Assembly (NCBI GenBank): GCA_002410925.1
Contig: DHPR01000024.1
Span: forward strand, 1-6,768
Direction of reading: 5' to 3'
Length of the DNA stretch: 6,768 nucleotides
Source of the DNA: UBA5359 sp002410925 [NCBI: bacterium UBP13_UBA5359]
GTDB taxonomy: Bacteria > UBP13 > UBA5359
A model generated the notes under the pieces. The model saw only the letters and a program-made list of their open reading frames with translations. It did no database searches and was not told the DNA's origin. The translations under genes were made by a program, and so were the position numbers. This document shows, piece after piece, positions 1 to 5,751 of the stretch; position 1 is the first letter of the stretch, and each line of letters starts with the position of its first letter.

Positions 1-1
1 T

Positions 2-100
2 GAAGACCTTCTTTGCCATCCGGGCCTGCTGAAGCAGACTGAGAAGGTTATCGGCCACAGGATAGAGAATATTCTTCGTAAGGCTTTCGGATATATTTAG
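2..100 (+). CDS. C-terminal end of an unidentified protein (5'-partial)
   Basis: An open frame enters from the left edge and gives 32 residues, beginning EDLLCHPGLLKQ and ending ILRKAFGYI, before a TAG stop at 98-100. The composition (alternating charged and aliphatic residues: TEKVIGHRIENILRKAF) looks like a genuine C-terminal amphipathic helix, and the other two forward frames are closed early. I do not recognise the family from so short a piece. The stop codon lies in the left arm of the palindrome at 98-118, and only 34 bp separate it from the next start codon. The upstream gene may therefore be co-transcribed with the AraC regulator, or insulated from it by whatever binds the palindrome. 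Confidence 0.5.
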   Translation, partial: EDLLCHPGLLKQTEKVIGHRIENILRKAFGYI

Positions 101-118
101 TATACATAATGTATACTA
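98..118. promoter_or_regulatory. Perfect palindromic operator candidate upstream of the AraC gene
   Basis: TAGTATACAT, a single central A, then ATGTATACTA form a perfect inverted repeat with 10-bp arms. The element is AT-rich and has no following T-run, so it reads as a binding site for a dimeric repressor rather than a terminator. It ends 16 bp before the AraC start codon and 5 bp before its SD, a position where bound protein would block initiation. TATA-containing hexamers in and beside it (TATATT 92-97, TATACT 112-117) could be -10 elements, but no convincing -35 was found. The core with TGTATAC arms resembles operators reported for GntR-type regulators (inference). AraC proteins themselves usually bind direct repeats. 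Confidence 0.6.
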
Positions 119-134
119 TTTCTAGGATGTTACT

Positions 135-974
135 ATGTCTGAAGGGTATACTGCGCCAATCCACGAATCTATCGATATGCTGCCCGGTGAACCTCCTGTA
201 ATCGTTTCGAAAACAAAGTGGGTACACAAGAGTTCCTCTCTGAAATACCACCGGGAAGTGGAATTGCAATTTATAAGACAAGGGCAGGGCTCTTACTTTA
301 TTCAAGACAGGAATTATGTCTTTAAAAAGAACTCGTTGATTATGATTTGGCCTTATGAAGTGCATTGTTTGGTATCGCATCTCGATTTATGGATCGATAA
401 ATGGCTTGTTCTTCTGCCGGAGACCTTACTTAACGAGGAAGGGTTGAAAGATTTTCCCCGTCATATCTGTCTGGCGGAGCGTGATGCTGTAGATCTGGAA
501 GTGATTCTCAAAAGTATTGACGATGAAGGAAAAGATCGCCGGCCATTCTGGCAAGATATAGTAAAAGCAGATCTCAAAAAACTCACTTGTTTTTTGAGAA
601 GGTGTAATGTTCAAGCTGCTGATGAGTTGCCTGAACCGGGGAATCAGTTAATAAAAGAAATTGTGGAATATATCGAAGCGAACTTTGCTCAGGACCTTAC
701 TCTTAAAGCTTTATCCAACAAGTTCTCTCTGTCTCCTACGTATCTGTCATATCTTTTCAAAAAAAACATCGGCTTGAATTTTAAGCGTTATCTAATCCAA
801 AGACGTATTATTGAAGCCAAACAGTTGCTGGAGAACGATCCCTTGCTTAAGATAGCCTCGATACCGGAGATCGTAGGATTTCGCGATTTTCCCATTTTTT
901 ATCGGAATTTCAAATTGATTGCCGGACTTACCCCTTCCGCTTATCGTAAGATTATGTATAGACATGATAAGTAA
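135..974 (+). CDS. AraC/XylS-family transcriptional regulator with N-terminal cupin
   Basis: This 279-residue one-component regulator has the usual AraC-family size and order. Residues about 38-95 form a cupin-like sensor (YHREVELQFIRQGQGSYFI, then YVFKKNSLIMIWPYEVHCL, the familiar segment that ends in PYEVH). Residues about 100-170 are a helical linker. Residues about 174-272 are the double helix-turn-helix: first HTH around LTLKALSNKFSLSPTYLSYLF (189-208, abbreviated), second around IPEIVGFRDFPIFYRNFK, closing with the signature GLTPSAYRKI (264-273). The family typically binds sugars or related small molecules in the cupin and activates neighbouring catabolic genes. AGGA at 124-127 lies 7 bp before the ATG and supports this start. 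By eye the gene is more AT-rich than the operon from 2295. Its likely targets are the downstream hydrolase genes, which is an inference from position only. Confidence 0.93.
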   Translation: MSEGYTAPIHESIDMLPGEPPVIVSKTKWVHKSSSLKYHREVELQFIRQGQGSYFIQDRNYVFKKNSLIMIWPYEVHCLVSHLDLWIDKWLVLLPETLLNEEGLKDFPRHICLAERDAVDLEVILKSIDDEGKDRRPFWQDIVKADLKKLTCFLRRCNVQAADELPEPGNQLIKEIVEYIEANFAQDLTLKALSNKFSLSPTYLSYLFKKNIGLNFKRYLIQRRIIEAKQLLENDPLLKIASIPEIVGFRDFPIFYRNFKLIAGLTPSAYRKIMYRHDK

Positions 975-1013
975 TAGTATTGTTTGCTGCCGGCGACCAC
1001 GGTAATATTAAGC

Positions 1014-1036
1014 AAGCGAATATGGTATATTCGCTT
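1014..1036 (+). repeat. 10-bp stem-loop after the AraC gene (weak terminator or operator)
   Basis: AAGCGAATAT, loop GGT, ATATTCGCTT make a perfect 10-bp stem starting 39 bp after the AraC stop codon. It is placed where a terminator would be expected, but the bases that follow (ATGCATTCTTTCAG) lack a continuous T-run. A strong intrinsic terminator is therefore not supported. A palindromic protein-binding site, an RNA-stabilising 3' hairpin or a weak terminator are all possible. Confidence 0.45.
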
Positions 1037-1071
1037 ATGCATTCTTTCAGCCGGTATTTTAAATAGGTGAT

Positions 1072-1077
1072 TATAAT
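1072..1077 (+). promoter_or_regulatory. Possible -10 element of the pseudopilin promoter
   Basis: A consensus TATAAT lies 58 bp upstream of the ATG at 1136, in an AT-rich stretch following the stem-loop. It would give a leader of roughly 50 nt carrying the strong SD. At 17-bp spacing the -35 position reads AGCCGG, which is not a match. A TG dinucleotide occurs at 1068-1069 but is one base too far for a classical extended -10. The call rests on the -10 box and position alone. Confidence 0.3.
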
Positions 1078-1119
1078 AGCAAATTAAACTTATAGTGCCT
1101 TTATTCGACAGTATTAGAC

Positions 1120-1126
1120 AGGAGGT
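1120..1126 (+). promoter_or_regulatory. Strong Shine-Dalgarno of the pseudopilin ORF
   Basis: AGGAGGT ends 9 bp before the ATG at 1136. This fixes the start of the pilin-like protein and shows that the translation signals at the 5' end of the composite locus are intact, even though the reading frame downstream is broken. Confidence 0.75.
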
Positions 1127-1135
1127 AATACCAAG

Positions 1136-1393
1136 ATGTTGAATTTGCGAAAATATTCACGGGAGTTAAATGGGTTTACGCTTATTGAACTTTTGGTTAC
1201 CATTGCTATAATAGCTTTGCTTGCATCTATATTGTTCCCTGTTTTCGGTAAGGCCAGGGAAAAGGCCAGACAGACCACATGTACCAATAACCTGAAACAG
1301 ATATCAACGGCATTGATGCTCTATGCCCAGGACTGTGTACGGAGCCGGAATGAGTGCGGTTGCGGGGGATGTGAACGGAGACGGCAGGAATGA
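1136..1393 (+). CDS. Truncated type IV pseudopilin-like protein (N-methylation domain)
   Basis: The first 66 residues are a textbook class III signal and pilin helix. A short basic leader ([13 protein letters not shown]) is followed by the prepilin peptidase site G13/F14 and FTLIELL, with the conserved Glu at +5 (E18). The hydrophobic helix [16 protein letters not shown] comes next, then [27 protein letters not shown]. This pattern is usual in pseudopilins that carry a DUF1559-type C-terminal domain and are exported through a type II/IV pilus-like system. From residue 67 ([19 protein letters not shown]) the translation is unrelated, Cys/Arg-rich and stops at 1393. It is the out-of-frame reading of the following VCBS-repeat gene. 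Expected length is about 200-300 residues, so the globular domain is missing. If expressed, the product would be a bare pilin stalk. I regard it as the 5' part of a broken or chimeric gene; the N-terminal identification itself is firm. Confidence 0.75.
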   Translation: MLNLRKYSRELNGFTLIELLVTIAIIALLASILFPVFGKAREKARQTTCTNNLKQISTALMLYAQDCVRSRNECGCGGCERRRQE

Positions 1394-2141
1394 GGTCATC
1401 GCCTGGACAGCAGGAGGGAGACTTTACGGCTGGGATACCGTCGGCAAAGCACTCTGGCCTGTAAAGGCATTTAGTGGTGAGAGCATAACCAATTGTGTTC
1501 TGGCAGATGTCGACGATAATAAGAAATGGGAGATCATAGCCGGCACCGACAAGGGGCGAATATATATCTGGGATGCACTGACGCTGGAACCGGTTCCCGG
1601 CTGGGAGAAGCCGCAGGAGCTGGGGGAAGGCTCCGTCAAAATATCTCTGGCCGATATGGACCGGGACGGCAAGCCGGAGATCATAGGCAGTTTTATCTCT
1701 ATGAAGGGAGGGAAATATGCTGGAAATGGTGCAGTCCATGTCCTTAAAAGCGATGGTGCAGTTTTCTCCGGCTGGCCGAGAGAACTGCCGACGACATGGT
1801 CAGATGCTCCAATGGTTATAGCTGATGTGGATGGCGATAACAGGCCGGAATTATTATGCGGCACCAGAGATGGAGCAATCCACTTGTGGAACAGTCAAGG
1901 CGAATATATGGAAGGATACCCGAAGAACATAAACGGCAAGAACCCTTTGATTGCCGGCCCCGCATTGGGAGATGCGGATGGCGACGAAATTATGGATGCT
2001 GTAGTGGCGTATGCCGGTTCATACGGCAACAAGGCCTTTCTGATAAAGTTTACAGGAGTATGCGAAAAGAAGGCTCTTCTCTGGCCGCGAGATACCTACA
2101 ATAATACCAATAACAGGTGCCTGCCCGGCAGCAGGAAATAA
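1323..2141 (+). CDS. VCBS/FG-GAP-repeat protein, N-terminally truncated
   Basis: Five Asp-rich, calcium-loop repeats are visible: DVNGDGRNE (residues 16-24 from the ATG at 1323), DVDDNKKWE (62-70), DMDRDGKPE (111-119), DVDGDNRPE (168-176) and DADGDEIMD (217-225). They are spaced about 46-57 residues apart. Each is followed by strands such as [14 protein letters not shown] and [14 protein letters not shown], the pattern of FG-GAP/VCBS beta-propeller blades found in secreted or surface-bound adhesion and carbohydrate-binding proteins. A complete propeller normally has seven or so blades and a signal peptide; both are lacking, so the 5' end is missing. The ATG at 1323 has no SD and lies inside the pilin ORF, and the upstream stop in this frame is at 1314-1316, so the true start is unresolved. 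The C-terminus ([12 protein letters not shown]) resembles the usual final blade, so the 3' end appears natural. Probably the tail of a deletion fusion, or a frameshifted pilin-propeller fusion. Confidence 0.7.
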   Translation: MPRTVYGAGMSAVAGDVNGDGRNEVIAWTAGGRLYGWDTVGKALWPVKAFSGESITNCVLADVDDNKKWEIIAGTDKGRIYIWDALTLEPVPGWEKPQELGEGSVKISLADMDRDGKPEIIGSFISMKGGKYAGNGAVHVLKSDGAVFSGWPRELPTTWSDAPMVIADVDGDNRPELLCGTRDGAIHLWNSQGEYMEGYPKNINGKNPLIAGPALGDADGDEIMDAVVAYAGSYGNKAFLIKFTGVCEKKALLWPRDTYNNTNNRCLPGSRK

Positions 2142-2145
2142 TAAA

Positions 2146-2190
2146 TAATGAATTACAGCCTGGTGGCATGTTCCAATGCCGAATTCATTA
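2146..2190 (+). repeat. Nested inverted repeats after the VCBS gene
   Basis: The outer arms TAATGAATT (2146-2154) and AATTCATTA (2182-2190) are perfectly complementary over 9 bp. Inside them GGCAT (2165-2169) and ATGCC (2176-2180) form a second 5-bp stem with a 6-nt loop. The internal loop is asymmetric (10 nt against 1 nt). There is no T-run, so an intrinsic terminator is not indicated. The structure lies in the 153-bp gap between the VCBS gene and the hydrolase operon, and could be an operator, a leader RNA fold or a mobile-element remnant. Confidence 0.35.
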
Positions 2191-2278
2191 GCCGGGAAGG
2201 TTGTTGGATACCGCCTTTCTGGCCGAAGAGCAGGATATAAAGAATATTGCCGCCGTCGTTCGAGAAATATAGAAATGT

Positions 2279-2285
2279 AAGGAGG
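2279..2285 (+). promoter_or_regulatory. Shine-Dalgarno deciding the ceramidase-family start
   Basis: AAGGAGG lies 9 bp before the ATG at 2295. The open frame extends upstream to a TTG at 2247, but that would place this perfect SD inside the coding region and add residues with no family similarity. The start at 2295 is therefore preferred. Confidence 0.8.
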
Positions 2286-2294
2286 AGTTGGACG

Positions 2295-3581
2295 ATGTTC
2301 GATATGCAAGTGGGATACGGTGAAGAGATAATCACTCCATCACTGGGTACAGAACTCACCGGATACGGTTACTACCTGGAACGTAAAGCGGAAGAAGTGG
2401 CCGATGACCTCAAAGTCAGAGCTGTTTATATTCGCCGGGAGAGGGAGGTTGTTATCCTCATAAGTTGTGATCTGTTGAGCCTTAGTCTGGAGTTTGCCGA
2501 CAATATGAGACGGGAGCTCTCCATCCGGCATAATTTGCCGATATGCAATATTCTCCTGGCCTGCACTCATACCCATGCTGGACCGGCTGCACACGATTTG
2601 CCCGGTCTGGGAGAGGTGGATCAGGCATACCCGGCAAGAGTCGGTCAGGCCATAATTAAAGCATCTGAGACTGCCCAAAAGGATTGCCGTCCGGCGGAGA
2701 TGTCATATAGCAGCGAGACGGTAACTCCTATCGGCTACAACCGTAAGAACGGAAGCTTTGCACCCATAGATCCGGTATTGAAGACGGTTATCTTTACCAG
2801 GCGGGGAGGGAAAACGATATACCTTTTAAGCTATGCCTGCCATCCGGTAGTATTGAGACAGGCCAATATAGTCTCGGCTGATTGGCCCGGTGCACTGATA
2901 GCCAGAATAGAGCGGGATGGGCAGCGGGGCATGTTTCTGCAGGGCTTCTGTGGCGATGTCAATCCGGTCAGCAGGAAGAGAGGCTTAAGAGGTACAACAG
3001 CAGATTCACAGCTTTACGGGGATATACTCTATCGTTATATAGAAGCCGCTCAGAGCAGGGCTATTGCCGTAGCTGCATCGGAAATGCTGGCTGTTGAGAA
3101 CAGAATCCGGCTGCCGCTGGCTATTCCGCCTTACGAAGAGATAATGAAACAGAAAGAGAATTTACCGGAGTACTTGAAGAAAGTTCCCTTGTATGACAGA
3201 TTTATCGATAACTGGATAGAAAGAGTAAAAGAGAGATATGAGGAGATAAGGCGAGAGCCATTCCTATCTAATGTTCCTGTTCAATTGATTATCCTGGGCG
3301 AGGTAAGGATACTGGGGCTGCCGGGAGAAGTCTTTTCCGCCTACAGCCTAAAGCTGGCGGAGAGGCTGCGGCTGCCATTGATGACAGTCGGCTATTCAGG
3401 CGGAAATATAGGATATCTGCCCACTGCCGATGCTTATGATAATGCCACCGACTATGCCTGCTACCAGGCGCCGAAATTTTATGGTCTCTTTCCTTTTGAT
3501 CGAGAGCTTGAGACCGTATTGCTTGAAGAGTGTGATAGAATATTTGCTTGTCTTGGCGGAGAACAGAATGAGCAGAGCTAA
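2295..3581 (+). CDS. Neutral/alkaline ceramidase-family hydrolase (cytoplasmic)
   Basis: This 428-residue protein carries the recognisable core of the neutral/alkaline non-lysosomal ceramidase N-terminal domain family. In order: VGYGEEIITP...GTELTGYG (6-25), the strand VVILISCDLLSLS (52-64), THTHAGP (91-97), YNRKNG (148-153), DPVLKTVIF (159-167), CHPVVL (182-187), SADWPG (194-199), QGFCGDVNP (216-224), LPGEVF (342-347) and GNIGYLPTADAY (370-381). In characterised ceramidases, zinc is bound by His, Glu and Tyr residues of this core. The His of THTH/CHP, Glu345 and a Tyr near 381-389 are candidates here. Classical members are secreted and have an extra C-terminal domain; this one has no signal peptide and lacks that domain, so it is probably intracellular and its substrate need not be ceramide. 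An amide or ester in an acylated sugar is plausible (inference). It is the first gene of the operon, and its stop overlaps the next start by 14 bp. Confidence 0.88.
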   Translation: MFDMQVGYGEEIITPSLGTELTGYGYYLERKAEEVADDLKVRAVYIRREREVVILISCDLLSLSLEFADNMRRELSIRHNLPICNILLACTHTHAGPAAHDLPGLGEVDQAYPARVGQAIIKASETAQKDCRPAEMSYSSETVTPIGYNRKNGSFAPIDPVLKTVIFTRRGGKTIYLLSYACHPVVLRQANIVSADWPGALIARIERDGQRGMFLQGFCGDVNPVSRKRGLRGTTADSQLYGDILYRYIEAAQSRAIAVAASEMLAVENRIRLPLAIPPYEEIMKQKENLPEYLKKVPLYDRFIDNWIERVKERYEEIRREPFLSNVPVQLIILGEVRILGLPGEVFSAYSLKLAERLRLPLMTVGYSGGNIGYLPTADAYDNATDYACYQAPKFYGLFPFDRELETVLLEECDRIFACLGGEQNEQS

Positions 3582-5739
3582 GAGATGGTGGGAACGCCCG
3601 GTACGTATGCTGCGGATGGATTACGCCCCGGATTTTTCCGTCATCAGGAATGAAGATCTGGAAGAAGTGGCCAGGAACCGCAAGGAAGATTGGTGTATCA
3701 ATTGTGAATGGATAGTGGGTACACCCGGTTTCAGTAATATGACTCATCAAACCACGTTTGATGCGGATGGTTACGAGAAATATCCGGGATTGGAAAACTT
3801 CGATTATCTGAGAAGCTATGCACCCATAGCTCATAAGCATGGGATAAAGGTCATTGCCTACCTAAACATGCACTGGTTCTCTTACGAGTTTGCCGCTGAT
3901 CATCCTGATTGGGAACAGATTACCTCCAGCGGGGAGCGCTATGGCATTGCCAGACCACTTTACGGCAATGGTACTACTTTTTGCGTCAACAGCGGCTGGC
4001 GAGAGTGGGCCTTCTCCCTGATGGCCGAAGCTATGAAGACCGGCATCGACGGAATCTTCCTGGATGGTCCCGTTGTCTTCCATGACTGCTGTTACTGTCC
4101 AACTTGCCAGATGGAGTTCATCGCTACTTACGGCAGAGTGCTACCGCGTGAGAACTGGCATGATCCCCTCTGGAAGGGATTCCTCTGCTTTAGGGAGAAC
4201 TCTCTGGCCAGGTTCCTGGCCGATGCCCGGCAAACGGTGAGAAAAATCAATCCCGAGGGAGTAATATTTCTCAACGGTGGTGGCTGGGAACCGTCAGGCT
4301 GGAGAGTGGCCCGTGATATCCAGCAACTGGGTCCATTTCAAAATTTCAATGGGGCAGAGGCCTTCTTCTCTTATGGGATAACTCCCAATCCATATGCCTG
4401 TATGATGACGGGTAAGTATCTGAGGGCAGGAGATAAGCCTGCCGTAGTATTTGTGCACTATATGAACGATACCTGGCACTATCTGAATCTGCCGCGAGAG
4501 GAGATCGGACTGTCTCTGGCCCAGATAGCCTCATGCGGTGCCAATCCCTGGCTGGCTTTAATTCGCTCCTCTCTGGATTCTCAGCCTAGCAGCCATGAGC
4601 CGGCCAAGAGCATGTGCGGATTTTTAGAGCAAAGAAAGGACTACTTCATGGATTGTGAAAGCATGGCCGAAGTAGGTCTTCTCTTCTCTGCTTATACCAA
4701 CCGTAATTATCTTTCACGTTATGAAGCCGTATACGAAACGACAGCTTTCTCCAAGGAGGAGAACCTTGGGGTAGATTATAAGGTTAAAAGGAACGAAGCC
4801 TGGACACAAAGGAAGAAAGAGTGTGAGAAGATGCTTCAGCATTCATATACCGGTTATTTCCAGGCATTGACCAGAGCGCATATACTATTTGATATCCTTT
4901 TGGATAAAGATCTGAATAAAAAGAATCTGGTTAGATATAAGACGATCATACTATCTGATGCCGCCTGCCTGGATGACGAAGCTGTCGAGGCACTTAAGCA
5001 TTTCGTCAGTGAAGGCGGCAATATGGTGTGTTCGTTTGAGGCAGGCTTTTACGATGCCGAGGGCGATCCTTTATTCGAGTTTTTTGAAGTTCTGGGAATA
5101 AAACAGGTGGAAGGGCTTTTCCCGGCATTTAAAGGCGAAAACTACCAGAAGGTGATCAGCGATTGCCTTGGTTTTAAAGAAGGCGTTTTGGTAGAGCGTG
5201 CTATATATGCATTAAAGGTGATAGCTGCTGAGGGAGCGGTAATGCCGATGCTCTTTATGAATCATGTCAAAGGGTCGTATGTTCCCCTGGAAGGAGTTTC
5301 AACCTACCCGTCTTTGATTATTAATAGCTACGGCAAGGGCAAGGTGCTCTATTTCCCTGAGGCGCTGGGCTATTTCTACGGCAGCAAGGGAATGCCAAGT
5401 GCCGAAGACAGGATTGCCCGCAGTGTACAATATCTTGTCGGAACTCCCCTGCTGGAGATCGATGCCCCTAGAACGGTCAGCGCGGAGGTATACCGGCAGA
5501 AGAAGAATAAAAGAGATAGGGTTATAATTCATCTTGTCAACAACACTACGGGCTCTTACCCGGCCAGAGAATGCTTGCCGGTAATTAATATTGATTTGCG
5601 TCTGAATGTTGGCCGTAAGCCCCGGGCGGTAACTCCTTTACGTGAGCTGAAGAGTATCGATTATCAAGCAAACGGAAATGGGTTGGAAATGCACATCCCC
5701 GTTCTCAATCTTTATGAAGTGATAAGTATCGATTTTTAG
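3568..5739 (+). CDS. GH42-like glycoside hydrolase with trimerisation-like domain
   Basis: The protein has 723 residues. Positions about 10-340 look like a TIM barrel of the hypothetical glycosyl hydrolase 6/GH42-like type: RMDYAPDF (16-23), HGIKVIAYLNMHWF (91-104), GIDGIFLDGPVVF (159-171), GVIFLNGGGW (231-240), NGAEAFFSYG (261-270) and PAVVFVHYMND (291-301). D166 and E264 at predicted strand ends are candidate catalytic acids (inference). Positions about 366-630 (AEVGLLFSAYTNRNY, then ILFDILLDKDL, then YKTIILSDAACLDDEAVEAL and FVSEGGNMV) match the Rossmann-like beta-galactosidase trimerisation domain. About 636-723 form a small beta domain. A Cys cluster, CCYCPTC (174-180), follows the D166 strand. 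No signal peptide is seen. The frame runs further upstream, but ATG 3568, with GGAG at 3558-3561, overlaps the preceding stop by 14 bp and begins where similarity begins. This indicates translational coupling to the ceramidase-family gene. Exact glycan specificity cannot be read from the sequence. Confidence 0.85.
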   Translation: MSRAKRWWERPVRMLRMDYAPDFSVIRNEDLEEVARNRKEDWCINCEWIVGTPGFSNMTHQTTFDADGYEKYPGLENFDYLRSYAPIAHKHGIKVIAYLNMHWFSYEFAADHPDWEQITSSGERYGIARPLYGNGTTFCVNSGWREWAFSLMAEAMKTGIDGIFLDGPVVFHDCCYCPTCQMEFIATYGRVLPRENWHDPLWKGFLCFRENSLARFLADARQTVRKINPEGVIFLNGGGWEPSGWRVARDIQQLGPFQNFNGAEAFFSYGITPNPYACMMTGKYLRAGDKPAVVFVHYMNDTWHYLNLPREEIGLSLAQIASCGANPWLALIRSSLDSQPSSHEPAKSMCGFLEQRKDYFMDCESMAEVGLLFSAYTNRNYLSRYEAVYETTAFSKEENLGVDYKVKRNEAWTQRKKECEKMLQHSYTGYFQALTRAHILFDILLDKDLNKKNLVRYKTIILSDAACLDDEAVEALKHFVSEGGNMVCSFEAGFYDAEGDPLFEFFEVLGIKQVEGLFPAFKGENYQKVISDCLGFKEGVLVERAIYALKVIAAEGAVMPMLFMNHVKGSYVPLEGVSTYPSLIINSYGKGKVLYFPEALGYFYGSKGMPSAEDRIARSVQYLVGTPLLEIDAPRTVSAEVYRQKKNKRDRVIIHLVNNTTGSYPARECLPVINIDLRLNVGRKPRAVTPLRELKSIDYQANGNGLEMHIPVLNLYEVISIDF

Positions 5740-5744
5740 AGGTG
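5738..5744 (+). promoter_or_regulatory. SD selecting the middle of three ATGs of the M55 gene
   Basis: AGAGGTG overlaps the preceding stop codon (5737-5739) and lies 7 bp before the ATG at 5752. In-frame ATGs occur at 5746 (too close), 5752 and 5758. The 5752 start also puts the metal-binding pair at Asp8 and Glu10, the numbering of Bacillus DppA. Confidence 0.6.
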
Positions 5745-5751
5745 GATGATC

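Noticed and set aside
1227-1864. Antisense ORFs opposite the pilin/VCBS locus
   Set aside because: They lie opposite a clear repeat protein, have no SD or recognisable domain and reflect its codon usage.
1526-2104. Additional forward ORFs within the VCBS gene
   Set aside because: Out-of-frame shadows rich in Gly, Arg and Cys, without start signals; the Asp-repeat frame is the real one.
2148-2240. Small ORF of 30 residues (MNYSLVACSNAEF...) between the VCBS and ceramidase-family genes
   Set aside because: Its SD-like AGGA is 11 bp away, the start lies in the inverted repeat, and the sequence resembles nothing I recognise; chance is more likely.
2247-2294. Upstream TTG extension of the ceramidase-family protein
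   Set aside because: It would bury a perfect SD inside the gene and adds residues (PPSFEKYRNVRRSW) outside the family core.
3430-3567. N-terminal extension of the GH42-like protein overlapping the ceramidase-family gene
   Set aside because: The added 46 residues are the out-of-frame reading of the strongly conserved GYLPTADAY region; the ATG at 3568 has its own SD.
3289-3840. 183-residue antisense ORF across the ceramidase/GH42 junction
   Set aside because: It covers two well-supported sense genes and its translation is low-complexity and unlike any known domain.
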